This document shows positions 1-7,100 of a DNA stretch of 15,537 bases, one piece after another; the first letter of the stretch is position 1; each line of letters opens with the position of its first letter. The stretch is taken from NCBI GenBank assembly GCA_031549885.1, contig JAVBPD010000005.1, forward strand, positions 1 through 15,537, in the 5' to 3' direction. A program made the translations under genes and the position numbers. The notes below the pieces were generated by a model, which saw only the letters and a list, made by a program, of their open reading frames with translations, did no database searches and had not been told where the DNA came from. Source of the DNA: WQUF01 sp031549885 (GTDB lineage: Bacteria; Bacillota; Clostridia; Clostridiales; Clostridiaceae).

Positions 1-13
1 AACTTTACAATAA

Positions 14-379
14 CCAAATACTACTTGTAATACTTCAAGTAACACTACTAATACAACAGAACCAAATACTACTGCTGGTAATACTTCAAGTAGCACCACT
101 AATACAACAAATACAACAGAACCAAATACTACTGGTAATACTTCAAGTGATACCACTAATACAACAAAGCCAAATACTACTGGTAATACTTCAAGTAGCA
201 CCACTAATACAACAAATGCAACAGAGCCAAATACTACTGGTAACACTTCAAGTAGCACCACTAATACAACAAATACAACAGAACCAAATACTACTGGTAA
301 TACTTCAAGTAACACTACTAATACAACAGAACCAAATACTACTGGTAACACTTCAAGTAATACCACTAATACAACTAAT
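14..379 (+). repeat. Coding tandem repeat, seven units of 48-60 bp
   Basis: Units begin with CCAAATACTACT at 14, 62, 122, 170, 227, 284 and 332. Their lengths are 48, 60, 48, 57, 57 and 48 bp, the seventh running into unique sequence near 380. All units stay in the frame of the surface protein. Differences are whole codons: gain or loss of one NTT triplet block, and one extra Ala in unit 2. Most other changes are silent (AAT/AAC, AGC/GAT/AAC/AAT at one position). Such arrays expand and contract by slippage, so copy number probably differs between strains. The NTT triplets give a mucin-like stalk open to O-glycosylation, which is inference. Confidence 0.9.
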
Positions 380-994
380 ATGCCTTCAAATAATGCTCCT
401 ATATTAAAAGTTCGTGATTCAATAGTTATACATCAAGGTACTTCTGTTAATCTAAGAAATTTAATAATTGAAGCTAGTGATGAAGAAAGAAATGATTTAA
501 GAAGCAATGTTGTAATAAATGGAGAAGTTAATTCTTCGAAATCTGGAGCTTACACTATTCACTATTCATTAACAGACAAAAACGGAAATACAGCTTATGC
601 AGATAGCACAATATCTGTAAAAGGAAAGAATACTGTAATGATTGGTGACAATGCAATTGACGCACATGATTTTTCAGTAAGCATTGATGAAATACCTACA
701 CTAACAAAAGAACAAATATTAATAAAAGCAGGAATAAATGCTTGGAATATTCCGACTGGTAAAGATTTGTCCAATATAGTTCAAATAGATAAAACTCAAT
801 TAAAAAATAATATAGGACAATATAAAATAGCTATTAGCGTTGACCTTCTAAAAGCAGTATTAGGAAAAGACTCTTTAGGAAATGATGCAGCTATCATAAT
901 CGTAACAGTTTATAATAACAACAATCAAACCTTACCTACAACCGGAGAAGATGATTTCGATACATTTATTAATATTTTTAAAGCTTTTAGATAA
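14..994 (+). CDS. Repeat-stalk surface protein with Ig-like domains and LPTTG motif (5' end missing)
   Basis: The reading frame is open from base 14 to the stop at 992-994 (326 visible residues). Residues 1-122 are low-complexity Thr/Asn/Ser repeats of the type EPNTTGNTSSxTTNTT. Residues about 128-203 (APILKVRD... to STISVKG) look like a bacterial Ig-like/DUF5011 domain, with the typical SGAYTIHYSLTDKNGNTA ending. Residues about 205-300 form a second beta-rich module. LPTTG at 307-311 resembles a sortase signal, but only 16 residues follow and they contain no clear membrane helix or basic tail. Family knowledge: such proteins are exported and displayed on the wall, the repeats acting as a stalk. 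The only in-frame ATG is at 380, inside the protein after the repeats, so it is an unlikely true start. A TAA at 11-13 interrupts the same frame at the very edge of the window, where the sequence stops matching the repeat; this may be an edge artefact or a real nonsense mutation. The ligand or substrate is unknown. Confidence 0.7.
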   Translation, partial: PNTTCNTSSNTTNTTEPNTTAGNTSSSTTNTTNTTEPNTTGNTSSDTTNTTKPNTTGNTSSSTTNTTNATEPNTTGNTSSSTTNTTNTTEPNTTGNTSSNTTNTTEPNTTGNTSSNTTNTTNMPSNNAPILKVRDSIVIHQGTSVNLRNLIIEASDEERNDLRSNVVINGEVNSSKSGAYTIHYSLTDKNGNTAYADSTISVKGKNTVMIGDNAIDAHDFSVSIDEIPTLTKEQILIKAGINAWNIPTGKDLSNIVQIDKTQLKNNIGQYKIAISVDLLKAVLGKDSLGNDAAIIIVTVYNNNNQTLPTTGEDDFDTFINIFKAFR

Positions 995-1012
995 TATAAT
1001 TATATAATTTAT

Positions 1013-1053
1013 AAGCTGTTGTACACTGACCTCTGTCAGCTGTGCAACAGCTT
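1013..1053 (+). terminator. Intrinsic terminator after the surface protein
   Basis: The left arm (1013-1030, AAGCTGTTGTACACTGAC) pairs with the right arm (1035-1053, GTCAGCTGTGCAACAGCTT) around a CTCT loop, with one bulge and one mismatch. The stem is long, but the downstream T-run is weak (TTTAACTTGTT). It lies 18 bp after the stop codon, and no other gene end is near. Confidence 0.75.
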
Positions 1054-1130
1054 TAACTTGTTAAATTTAAGCAACTTTAGTTATAACTACAATAAATGAT
1101 AATTTATTGCAAAATATAGAATGTGTTTAA

Positions 1131-1159
1131 TTGACTAAGAAAAATTAAAATGATATAAT
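1131..1159 (+). promoter_or_regulatory. Sigma-A-type promoter of the GntR gene
   Basis: TTGACT (1131-1136) and TATAAT (1154-1159) are separated by exactly 17 bp. This is a near-consensus vegetative promoter, with transcription expected to start near 1166 and the gene beginning at 1218. Confidence 0.75.
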
Positions 1160-1168
1160 TAAAAAAAT

Positions 1169-1179
1169 TGGTTATACCA
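1169..1179 (+). promoter_or_regulatory. FadR-type operator TGGT-TAT-ACCA
   Basis: A perfect inverted repeat, TGGTTATACCA, begins 9 bp after the -10 box of the regulator's own promoter, so it covers the expected transcription start. FadR-subfamily GntR proteins are known to bind TNGTNNNACNA-like sites. The likely meaning is autorepression by the protein encoded just downstream. Confidence 0.6.
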
Positions 1180-1217
1180 CTCTACCGTTCTCAACAAATT
1201 ACTTTGAAAGAAGGAAT

Positions 1218-1922
1218 ATGATGTTTACTGAAGTACAAACAACTAGGACGTATGAAAAAATAATAGAGCAGATCAAAGAAAACATCAAAAATAACAAACT
1301 AAAAAAAGGCGATAGACTCCCACCTGAAAGATTGATGGCTGAGCAAATGGGAATAAGTAGGCTTACTGTTAGAGAAGCATTAAGTTATTTATTAGCCATT
1401 GGACTTATAGAAAATAAAGCTGGAAATGGAAATTATATAAAGTCAGATTTAAGCAGTATGCTTTACGAACCAATGAGCATGTATATACTTCTTGAAGACA
1501 TAGATTTTCAAGAAGTTCTATCCTTAAGAAAAACACTTCAAACTCAATGTATAGCAATATGCACTGATAATATTACAGTAGATAATTTAAACGAATTAGA
1601 AACCATCTGCGATAAAATGAAAATTTGTGAAAATTACGATAAATTAATAGAACTTGATTTAGCATTTCACTCATATATTGTTAAAGGAACAAACAAAAAA
1701 CTAGTTAATATCATATATAATTCTATTTCTGAACTTGTAATGGATTATATTTCACATGCATGGACAATTATATATGAAGATAAAGACAAATTAAAAAAAA
1801 CCATTAATTTACATGTAGATATTTTTAATGCTATCAAAAATAAAGATAAGCTCGGCGCCATAGACGCCATGCAAAAGCACTTTGAATTTATTGAAAAATA
1901 TATTGATCCATTATTAAAATAA
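1218..1922 (+). CDS. GntR family regulator, FadR subfamily (FCD domain)
   Basis: This is a one-component transcription factor of 234 residues, the usual FadR-subfamily length. The N-terminal winged helix (about 9-75) shows the family pattern GDRLPPERLMAEQMGISR then LTVREAL, ending in a wing GNGNY. The C-terminal all-helical FCD domain (about 95-225) keeps the metal or ligand residues D147, H151, H199 and H221 in the typical D-x3-H ... H ... H order. The effector is unknown; relatives sense small organic acids such as lactate, pyruvate or sugar acids. Two ATG codons stand in tandem (1218 and 1221). The AAGGAA-type ribosome site at 1211-1216 is very close to the first, so the second may be the real start. 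The gene stands alone on its strand, with its own promoter and an operator-like palindrome. Its targets are not shown by position; candidate sites occur at 2645-2655 and, more weakly, at 10852-10881. Confidence 0.9.
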   Translation: MMFTEVQTTRTYEKIIEQIKENIKNNKLKKGDRLPPERLMAEQMGISRLTVREALSYLLAIGLIENKAGNGNYIKSDLSSMLYEPMSMYILLEDIDFQEVLSLRKTLQTQCIAICTDNITVDNLNELETICDKMKICENYDKLIELDLAFHSYIVKGTNKKLVNIIYNSISELVMDYISHAWTIIYEDKDKLKKTINLHVDIFNAIKNKDKLGAIDAMQKHFEFIEKYIDPLLK

Positions 1923-2027
1923 ATTCATATTAATAATTTAAGTTTATTTAACCACTGTCCCTCTCAAAAAACATGCTAAAAAGTCTAGTTTTAACATCAT
2001 ATTTAATTAGTTATATAGACAACAAAT

Positions 2028-2067
2028 AAAGGGCTGCCGCAAAAATTTTGCTTTGTGGCAACCCTTT
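2028..2067 (-). terminator. Stem-loop between convergent GntR and DUF2316 genes
   Basis: The arms 2028-2043 (AAAGGGCTGCCGCAAA) and 2052-2067 (TTTGTGGCAACCCTTT) pair over 16 positions with one C-A mismatch and one G-U pair. Read on the minus strand, the stem is followed by CCCTTTATTTG, a modest T-rich tail, so it best serves the DUF2316 transcript. It could also stop the GntR transcript from the other side. Confidence 0.6.
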
Positions 2068-2073
2068 GACAAA

Positions 2074-2169
2074 TTAACTTCGCCATAAATATTGTTGGTG
2101 GAGTATCATTTTTTCATTATTATCATAAAAATGCTGTGAAGCACTCTAGTGTCCAGTGCTTTTCGCCAT
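2074..2169 (-). pseudogene. Remnant of a second gene after the DUF2316 gene
   Basis: On the minus strand a strong ribosome site, GGGAGGT (2174-2180), is followed by ATG at 2169 and the codons MAKSTGH, then TAG at 2146-2148. The same frame stays open for 23 further codons (2077-2145) to TAA at 2074-2076. A full-quality translation start feeding a seven-codon peptide, directly behind the DUF2316 gene and just before the terminator-like stem, looks like the head of a gene whose body was deleted or decayed. I do not recognise the residual residues as any family. A functional short peptide is possible but less likely. Confidence 0.4.
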
Positions 2170-2183
2170 GGTTTTACCTCCCA

Positions 2184-2447
2184 TCAATTATACTGATACC
2201 AAATGTTCACCTTTAATGCAGAAAACGGTATGGGTTCTTTGCCTTGCTCTTCAATTTTCCTCACTAGATAGTCACGCACTCGCCAGACGGTGGTTGGATC
2301 TTCTCCAGTCATATCCAGCACGGCTTGCAGTTTGCGATTGCTGATACCAAGCTCTACACATACTGTTTCACGTGTTAATCCTGAAATTCGCAAGTTTTCG
2401 TTCAATTCTATACTTGTTTGTTTTAATTGCTGTGCATTCAAACTCAT
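2184..2447 (-). CDS. DUF2316 family small HTH-like protein
   Basis: This is an 87-residue protein starting MSLNAQQLKQT, with the family pattern ISGLTRETVCVELGISNRKL (a helix-turn-helix-like stretch, about 20-45), WRVRDYL (55-61) and the ending EEQGKEPIPFSALKVN. I recognise this as DUF2316, small proteins common in lactobacilli and staphylococci, with no established biochemical role that I know of; the fold suggests a DNA-binding or adaptor protein. It is full length for the family. The ribosome site AGGAG on the minus strand (2456-2460) is well spaced from ATG at 2447. Its base composition (about 45% GC by eye, up to about 55% locally) is clearly higher than in the genes around it, which suggests acquisition from a less AT-rich donor. 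A 5' leader hairpin (2478-2493) and a palindrome (2525-2540) lie upstream. The + strand ORFs overlapping it are shadows. Confidence 0.8.
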   Translation of the reverse strand: MSLNAQQLKQTSIELNENLRISGLTRETVCVELGISNRKLQAVLDMTGEDPTTVWRVRDYLVRKIEEQGKEPIPFSALKVNIWYQYN

Positions 2448-2524
2448 AATTCATTCTCCTCTTGATTTTTATTCCATGCAACTACTAAGTTGCTCACAGT
2501 TTATCAAAAGGAGATGAGCTTTCA

Positions 2525-2540
2525 TGTAACCATGGTTACA
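2525..2540. promoter_or_regulatory. 16-bp perfect palindrome upstream of the DUF2316 gene
   Basis: TGTAACCATGGTTACA reads the same on both strands. On the minus strand a possible -35 (TTGTTA, 2546-2551) lies just upstream of it, and TTACAT, 17 bp beyond, could serve as a poor -10; the palindrome would then sit in the spacer, as for several repressor and MerR-type operators. It lies about 80 bp before the DUF2316 start. Which protein binds it is unknown. Confidence 0.5.
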
Positions 2541-2606
2541 CTTTTTTAACAATTATTTTTTCTTACATAATTGTAAATATTAAATTAATAATTTTACATA
2601 AACCTA

Positions 2607-2635
2607 TTGACAAGTACCGTATATAGTGGTATTCT
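2607..2635 (+). promoter_or_regulatory. Orphan sigma-A-type promoter, no ORF downstream
   Basis: TTGACA (2607-2612, perfect) and TATTCT (2630-2635) are 17 bp apart. AGTGGTATT occurs twice, 18 bp apart (2625-2633 and 2643-2651). No reading frame with a ribosome site follows before the terminator at 2823-2850. Confidence 0.6.
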
Positions 2636-2644
2636 TAACTTAAG

Positions 2645-2655
2645 TGGTATTACCT
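2645..2655 (+). promoter_or_regulatory. Second FadR-like operator (TGGT-ATT-ACCT)
   Basis: TGGTATTACCT matches TGGT-N3-ACCA at all but the last position. It begins 9 bp after the orphan -10 box, exactly the distance of the GntR gene's operator from its own -10. Control of the orphan transcript by the GntR protein is inference. Confidence 0.4.
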
Positions 2656-2676
2656 TATAACCGTCATACCTATGAT

Positions 2677-2690
2677 ACTGTTATAACAGT
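2677..2690. repeat. 14-bp perfect palindrome ACTGTTATAACAGT
   Basis: This perfect inverted repeat lies about 35 nt into the candidate RNA, beside the shorter repeat TCATA-CC-TATGA (2664-2675). It may be an operator half-site pair or an RNA stem with little loop; the sequence alone does not decide. Confidence 0.5.
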
Positions 2691-2822
2691 TGCAACTCAA
2701 TGCATTAATTGAAAATAAAGAAAATACTGCTTAAAAATCATATGAAAATGCTATTATTGGTAATCATATATTTTGATATAAAACATATACAAAATTACCC
2801 ATTTATACCCTAAATCATTTCT

Positions 2823-2850
2823 GGTGGCATACAGCCACCCCTTTTTTTTT
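2823..2850 (+). terminator. Strong intrinsic terminator, + strand
   Basis: GGTGGC (2823-2828) and GCCACC (2834-2839) form a six-pair GC-rich stem around ATACA, followed by CC and nine T residues (2842-2850). The T-run is on the + strand side only; read from the jetD side the stem is preceded by A residues and followed by AGAAATG, so it is poorly built to end the jet operon. Confidence 0.8.
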
Positions 2851-2855
2851 ATAAT

Positions 2856-4154
2856 TTACTTATTTTTAAAATTCATTATATCAAAAGATAAATTATCCAC
2901 CATCATTTCTTGATAAGCAGCTCTTTTCAAAAGCTTCATTTTGCTTATAACTTCAGATAATTCTTCTCTTTTTATAGATTGAATTTTCTTTAATCCAATT
3001 TCGTTAATTAAGACTTCGGAAATATTTTCTAAATAATCATTTACACCATATCTCCAAAATATTAACTTATCTTTATATTTATTTTTTAACCTATCTGCAA
3101 TTAAAAGCCCACCACCATCAAAGTCACCAGAATAAAATATTTCACATCCACTTTCATAAAGCATATCTAATAAAATTTGAGATGCAAGTCTAAGTTGTCC
3201 ATTAGTACAAATAAGTGAAAAATCTTCTCCTTTTAACATATCGCATATAGCTGAAAAAGCATTTGGATTTTCAACTACAAAAACCTTATTATTAACTGCT
3301 TTAGCACTTTTAATATACTCAAGATTTGATAAGGTTATAATAAAATCCTCATTTAAATCATTAAATTCTTTAAATGCAGGGTGCTCCTTTTCATTAAAAA
3401 GCCTAACACCTTTTGCCACAGCATAGCTTGATATTTTATCAGTAACAATGCCAGCTAAATAATAAATTTCAGAAATCTCCTCTGCATTTGACGGAAAGCT
3501 GCTATTAAAAATAAATGAAAGCCCTTGTAAAAACAATCCACCAGCTAAAGTGCCTTTGTCAAAAAAATGAGGATCTTTTGTAATTTCTGTGGCAAAAACT
3601 CCAAGCCTTATAAACTTATTTTGCCTATGATTTAAAGCATTTATCCCATCTGCAACATAACATATGGCTTTTTTTAAAATACTGTTATCAATTTCACTTT
3701 CAGAATAATTTCTTGAAATAGTTTGATATCCAAACTTCTTTTGCATAAAAACTTCAGTTAACCATCCATAGGAAGGAGTATTTATATAGTTGTCCCTAAT
3801 AGAGTTAAAAAACTCCTCCCTTTCATCCTTAAATTTTTCTCTAACTCGTTTATTTGTAACCAGCTTATTTTGAAAATACCCTTCCATAAACTCTATAAAA
3901 TCAATTTTACCAAATTTTGTTTTAAGAAAAGCCTCAGCAATGTCTTTAATGCTAATTGATATTACTTCCTCATTAAAAGATTTTCTCATAAATCCTTCTA
4001 TGCATTCTTTCTCATCTTTTGTAATACCTTTTAAAATAACATAGCCTCCAACTTTTCCTAAAATTTTAAGTTTTTCCCATACTTCCTTAAATAATCTATT
4101 AAACCCTTTTTTGCTTTTAAAATAATCAATGCATTCTTTTTTTAAATCATTCAT
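2856..4154 (-). CDS. jetD: Wadjet JetD, Toprim-fold plasmid nuclease (DUF2399 family)
   Basis: JetD is the nuclease of Wadjet, which cuts closed circular DNA loaded by the JetABC complex. With ATG at 4154 the protein has 432 residues. The C-terminal Toprim domain shows the acidic residues expected for Mg-dependent cleavage: E295 in VFVVENPNAF, and D344 and D346 in YSGDFDGGGL, followed by FWRYGVNDY (367-374), typical of DUF2399/TIGR02679. TKDPHFFDKGTLAGGLFLQGL (192-212) matches the family's central motif. The N-terminal part (about 1-180) is the arm region. The start is chosen because ATG shares its A with the jetC stop (TAATG overlap), implying coupled translation; an upstream GTG at 4187 would add 11 residues but lacks a ribosome site. 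No catalytic residue appears lost. It is the last gene of the operon. Confidence 0.88.
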   Translation of the reverse strand: MNDLKKECIDYFKSKKGFNRLFKEVWEKLKILGKVGGYVILKGITKDEKECIEGFMRKSFNEEVISISIKDIAEAFLKTKFGKIDFIEFMEGYFQNKLVTNKRVREKFKDEREEFFNSIRDNYINTPSYGWLTEVFMQKKFGYQTISRNYSESEIDNSILKKAICYVADGINALNHRQNKFIRLGVFATEITKDPHFFDKGTLAGGLFLQGLSFIFNSSFPSNAEEISEIYYLAGIVTDKISSYAVAKGVRLFNEKEHPAFKEFNDLNEDFIITLSNLEYIKSAKAVNNKVFVVENPNAFSAICDMLKGEDFSLICTNGQLRLASQILLDMLYESGCEIFYSGDFDGGGLLIADRLKNKYKDKLIFWRYGVNDYLENISEVLINEIGLKKIQSIKREELSEVISKMKLLKRAAYQEMMVDNLSFDIMNFKNK

Positions 4155-7100
4155 TAAATAGCCAATTCCCTCATTCTTCCATTCCACTTATATCTAATAA
4201 TTGTAACAACATCAGAGTTGTTTGGGCGCTTTAAATCGCAAATAGACAATGCAGGTACAGATTCATAACATCCCCATAAAACTTGAGAGTTTATCAAATA
4301 ATTTAACTTTAAGTCTTCTAATAATTTAAACATACTTCCAATATTTACATCATCCACACCAGCAAATGCTTCATCTAAAGAAACAATGCGCAAACAATCA
4401 GGCTCTGCAGAATCATACCTTGCATAAACTGCTGCAAATAATGGAACATACATAGCCATGGCTCTTTCCCCACCACTTAACCTATAAAACACTCTATCTG
4501 TAAGCTCTTTCTTTTCTTCTCCAGTAACTTTATACTGAAGATTGAATTCAAACCAATTTCTAAAATCAAGAGCATCTCTTATCATCTCAAAATAGTTATT
4601 TGTTAGTCCATTTTGTTCTGAAAGCTTTCTTTCTCTTTTTACTTTTGCACGAAAATGAAGCGTTAAGCTTTCCTTATCGTCATTGGTTAAAAGTTCACTA
4701 TCTGCTTGAAGAAGGCTTACTAATCTTTTAGTGCTTATTTCATCTTCATCCTCTGCCTTTTTTTCTCTCCATATTAAACTAAAAGATAAACCCATAGATG
4801 TTGATAACCCTTCCATAAGCGAGTTCATCTTTTTAACCCATGCTTTGCTTGAAGAAATTTTTGCACTTAGCTTTCTAGACAGCGTATCTGATAATATCTC
4901 TTCAAAAATTCTTCTATCTTCTTCCTTTAATAAGTTTTCCTGTTCATAAATTATTTCGCTTAAAAGAGATATCATTTTATAAAATGGTAGTCTCTCTTGG
5001 TTATATTTAAAAGTTATATCGCTTCTAACCCATATATAGTCATCATTTGAAGTGAATATTTTTTCAATTATTCCAGAATATTCTGAAAAATTAACCATTT
5101 GCTTTCTAAATTCTTGGTCAAGTATCTCATTATATTCAAGGACACTTTTCTCTTTAACATCTTGAGGAAACATTCTTAATACATTTCTTGATGTTTGTAT
5201 TAAGCTTTGTGATATATAATCACCTTCTACATAGCCTAATTTTAATTCTTCATTAAAAATATTTTCAACAATATTTTTAGTAGCCTCAATGGTTAAAAGT
5301 TTTTGTTCCATATCTTTAATTAAAGATTCCATGTTGATGATTCTCTCTTTTAAACTAGATCTTTCGCTTATTCTATTTTCCCTTTCAGATTGGTTTGATG
5401 CAATTTTCTCTTTAAGAAGCCTTAAATTCTCTGCACTCTTTTTTATCTCAGGGCTGTTTAATAATTCACTTATAGACAAAATACGAGCTTTAGCAATGGA
5501 AATATTTCTATCCAGCTTTTCTATATCTTTATATATATCATCTATATCTTCATCTAAACTGTAAATTTTATCTTCTAAAGTCTTAATCATGTTATGGCAA
5601 TCTTCGCATCTATAAGCAGATTCTCTTAAATCGCTTATACCTCTTAAATATTTTCTGCAATCACCTGCTGCATCTTCATACCTCTCTAAATTAGCTGCAA
5701 TAGGTATTTCTTTTGTAATGTTATAAACTAAAATTTTACATTTCTCCAATTGAGATTTTGCAATTTCTGATTCTTTATTAGATCTTTCCTCCGCTTCTTT
5801 TGCCATTTGAAGCCTTTTTTCATAATCCTTTGATTCTTGAATTGCTACGTCTAAATCGATAAACCCAGGAATTTTTTCAAATTCATCTTTTAAAATAAAT
5901 TTTCTAAATATTAAACCTTGCCTTATATTTTTAATATTTTCTATATTTTTATTTAAATCTCCAATGAGACCTTCAAGCTTTTTTATATTTAATAATCTAT
6001 AATTTTCCCTTGCTAAAGCCCCAATAAATATAGATTGCTCAAGCTTACTAACTTTTCCATCTAAAATACCCATTTTAAAACTGCCATCGAGTGTAAAGCT
6101 AGATACACCAGACTTTAAGCCAATTTGTCCAAGTACATTTAAAGTGGCTATTTTAAGTTCATTGCTAAGATTATTATCAACATTAAATAATTTAGATGAA
6201 TTTAAATTTATTTTATCACCTTCACCAAATAAAAATGAATCTCCAATTCCTGCATCTTTAATTTCCAAAACTAAAGCTTTATATTTTGAGGGAATTATAA
6301 TGCTATCTAAAAGTCCCATATTAAAAAGGCTCTCTTCAATGACATTTTTAGTGCTATTATCAATAGAGTCTTTAAAATCCACTGCCTTATATAAAGGTAT
6401 AAAAGGAACCCTCATTTCTTTAAGCTTTTCTCTAAATTTAAACTTTTTCTCCCCTCTGTCAGGCTCTGGGTCCACTTTGTTTTTCCAGTTGTCTAATTCT
6501 ATTTGAAATTCATTTTTATTTTTTTCGACGCTTGCGATTTTTATGGTTTCGTCATTTATCAAATTATCTAATTCATCTTTTTTAATTGAATATTTATTTG
6601 TAGCATATTTAGTAATCTTTGTAGAATCAACTGGCCCTTTGTATTCACTTAAAGCGCTAGTTAAAAAAATCAAATCCTCTTTTTCTAAAATAAGCTCTTT
6701 ATTTGAATTGTTCCATGTATATAATTTTTCAACCCATTCATCTCTAATTTTATATTCTAAATGAGATGCTTCATTATATTCATTTTGAGCTTTTTGTACG
6801 AGAAGCTGATTTTTAAAACCTTCTTCTATTTTTCGATTATACTCTTCGTTTAACTTTACCTGATCTTTTAAGGCATATAATCCTTGATGTATCTTATCTT
6901 GATAAGCTTCAAATTCTCTTTGGGCTCTGTTAAAATTGTTTGTGTTATCTGATAAAGTTTTTACTTCTGCAATAAAACCTTCATGATCATAAAACATAAG
7001 ATCTTCATTTAAGTCATCTAAATATTCTATTTCTTTATCTAACTTTGTTTCTAAATTATAGAGCTTATCTTTATTTAAGGATAAGTTTTTATCAGAGTTC

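Larger units (their letters stand above)
2642..2850 (+). ncRNA. Candidate small RNA between promoter and terminator
   Basis: The region 2448-2855 holds no recognisable protein gene. Within it a promoter (2607-2635) and a strong intrinsic terminator (2823-2850) define a transcript of roughly 209 nt on the + strand. The best ATG frame inside (2742-2813) is 23 codons with no ribosome site. The RNA would contain short inverted repeats: TCATA/TATGA (2664-2675) and the 14-bp palindrome ACTGTTATAACAGT (2677-2690). Its 3' end stops 5 bp short of the jetD stop codon on the other strand, so read-through would be antisense to jetD mRNA. I do not recognise a known RNA family. The alternative is the leftover control region of a lost gene. 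Confidence 0.4.

Noticed and set aside
14..379. CRISPR-like appearance of regularly spaced repeats
   Set aside because: The units abut each other, vary by whole codons and stay in frame as protein repeats; there are no unique spacers.
147..407. 86-residue frame rich in IQQ/ILLV repeats
   Set aside because: It is a shifted-frame reading of the Thr/Asn repeat, without a ribosome site.
2156..2517. Two + strand ORFs over the DUF2316 gene
   Set aside because: They lie opposite a recognised family protein with a good ribosome site and show no motif of their own.
2506..2529. Near-perfect ribosome site followed by ATG-TAA on the + strand
   Set aside because: A start followed directly by a stop encodes nothing, and the frame beyond is 18 codons of noise; it could be a relic of a divergent gene but that cannot be supported.
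5580..5625. CxxC in JetC (CEDC) as a Rad50-like zinc hook
   Set aside because: It lies in the second coiled coil, well after the hinge at about residues 600-745, so it is not at the apex where a zinc hook belongs.
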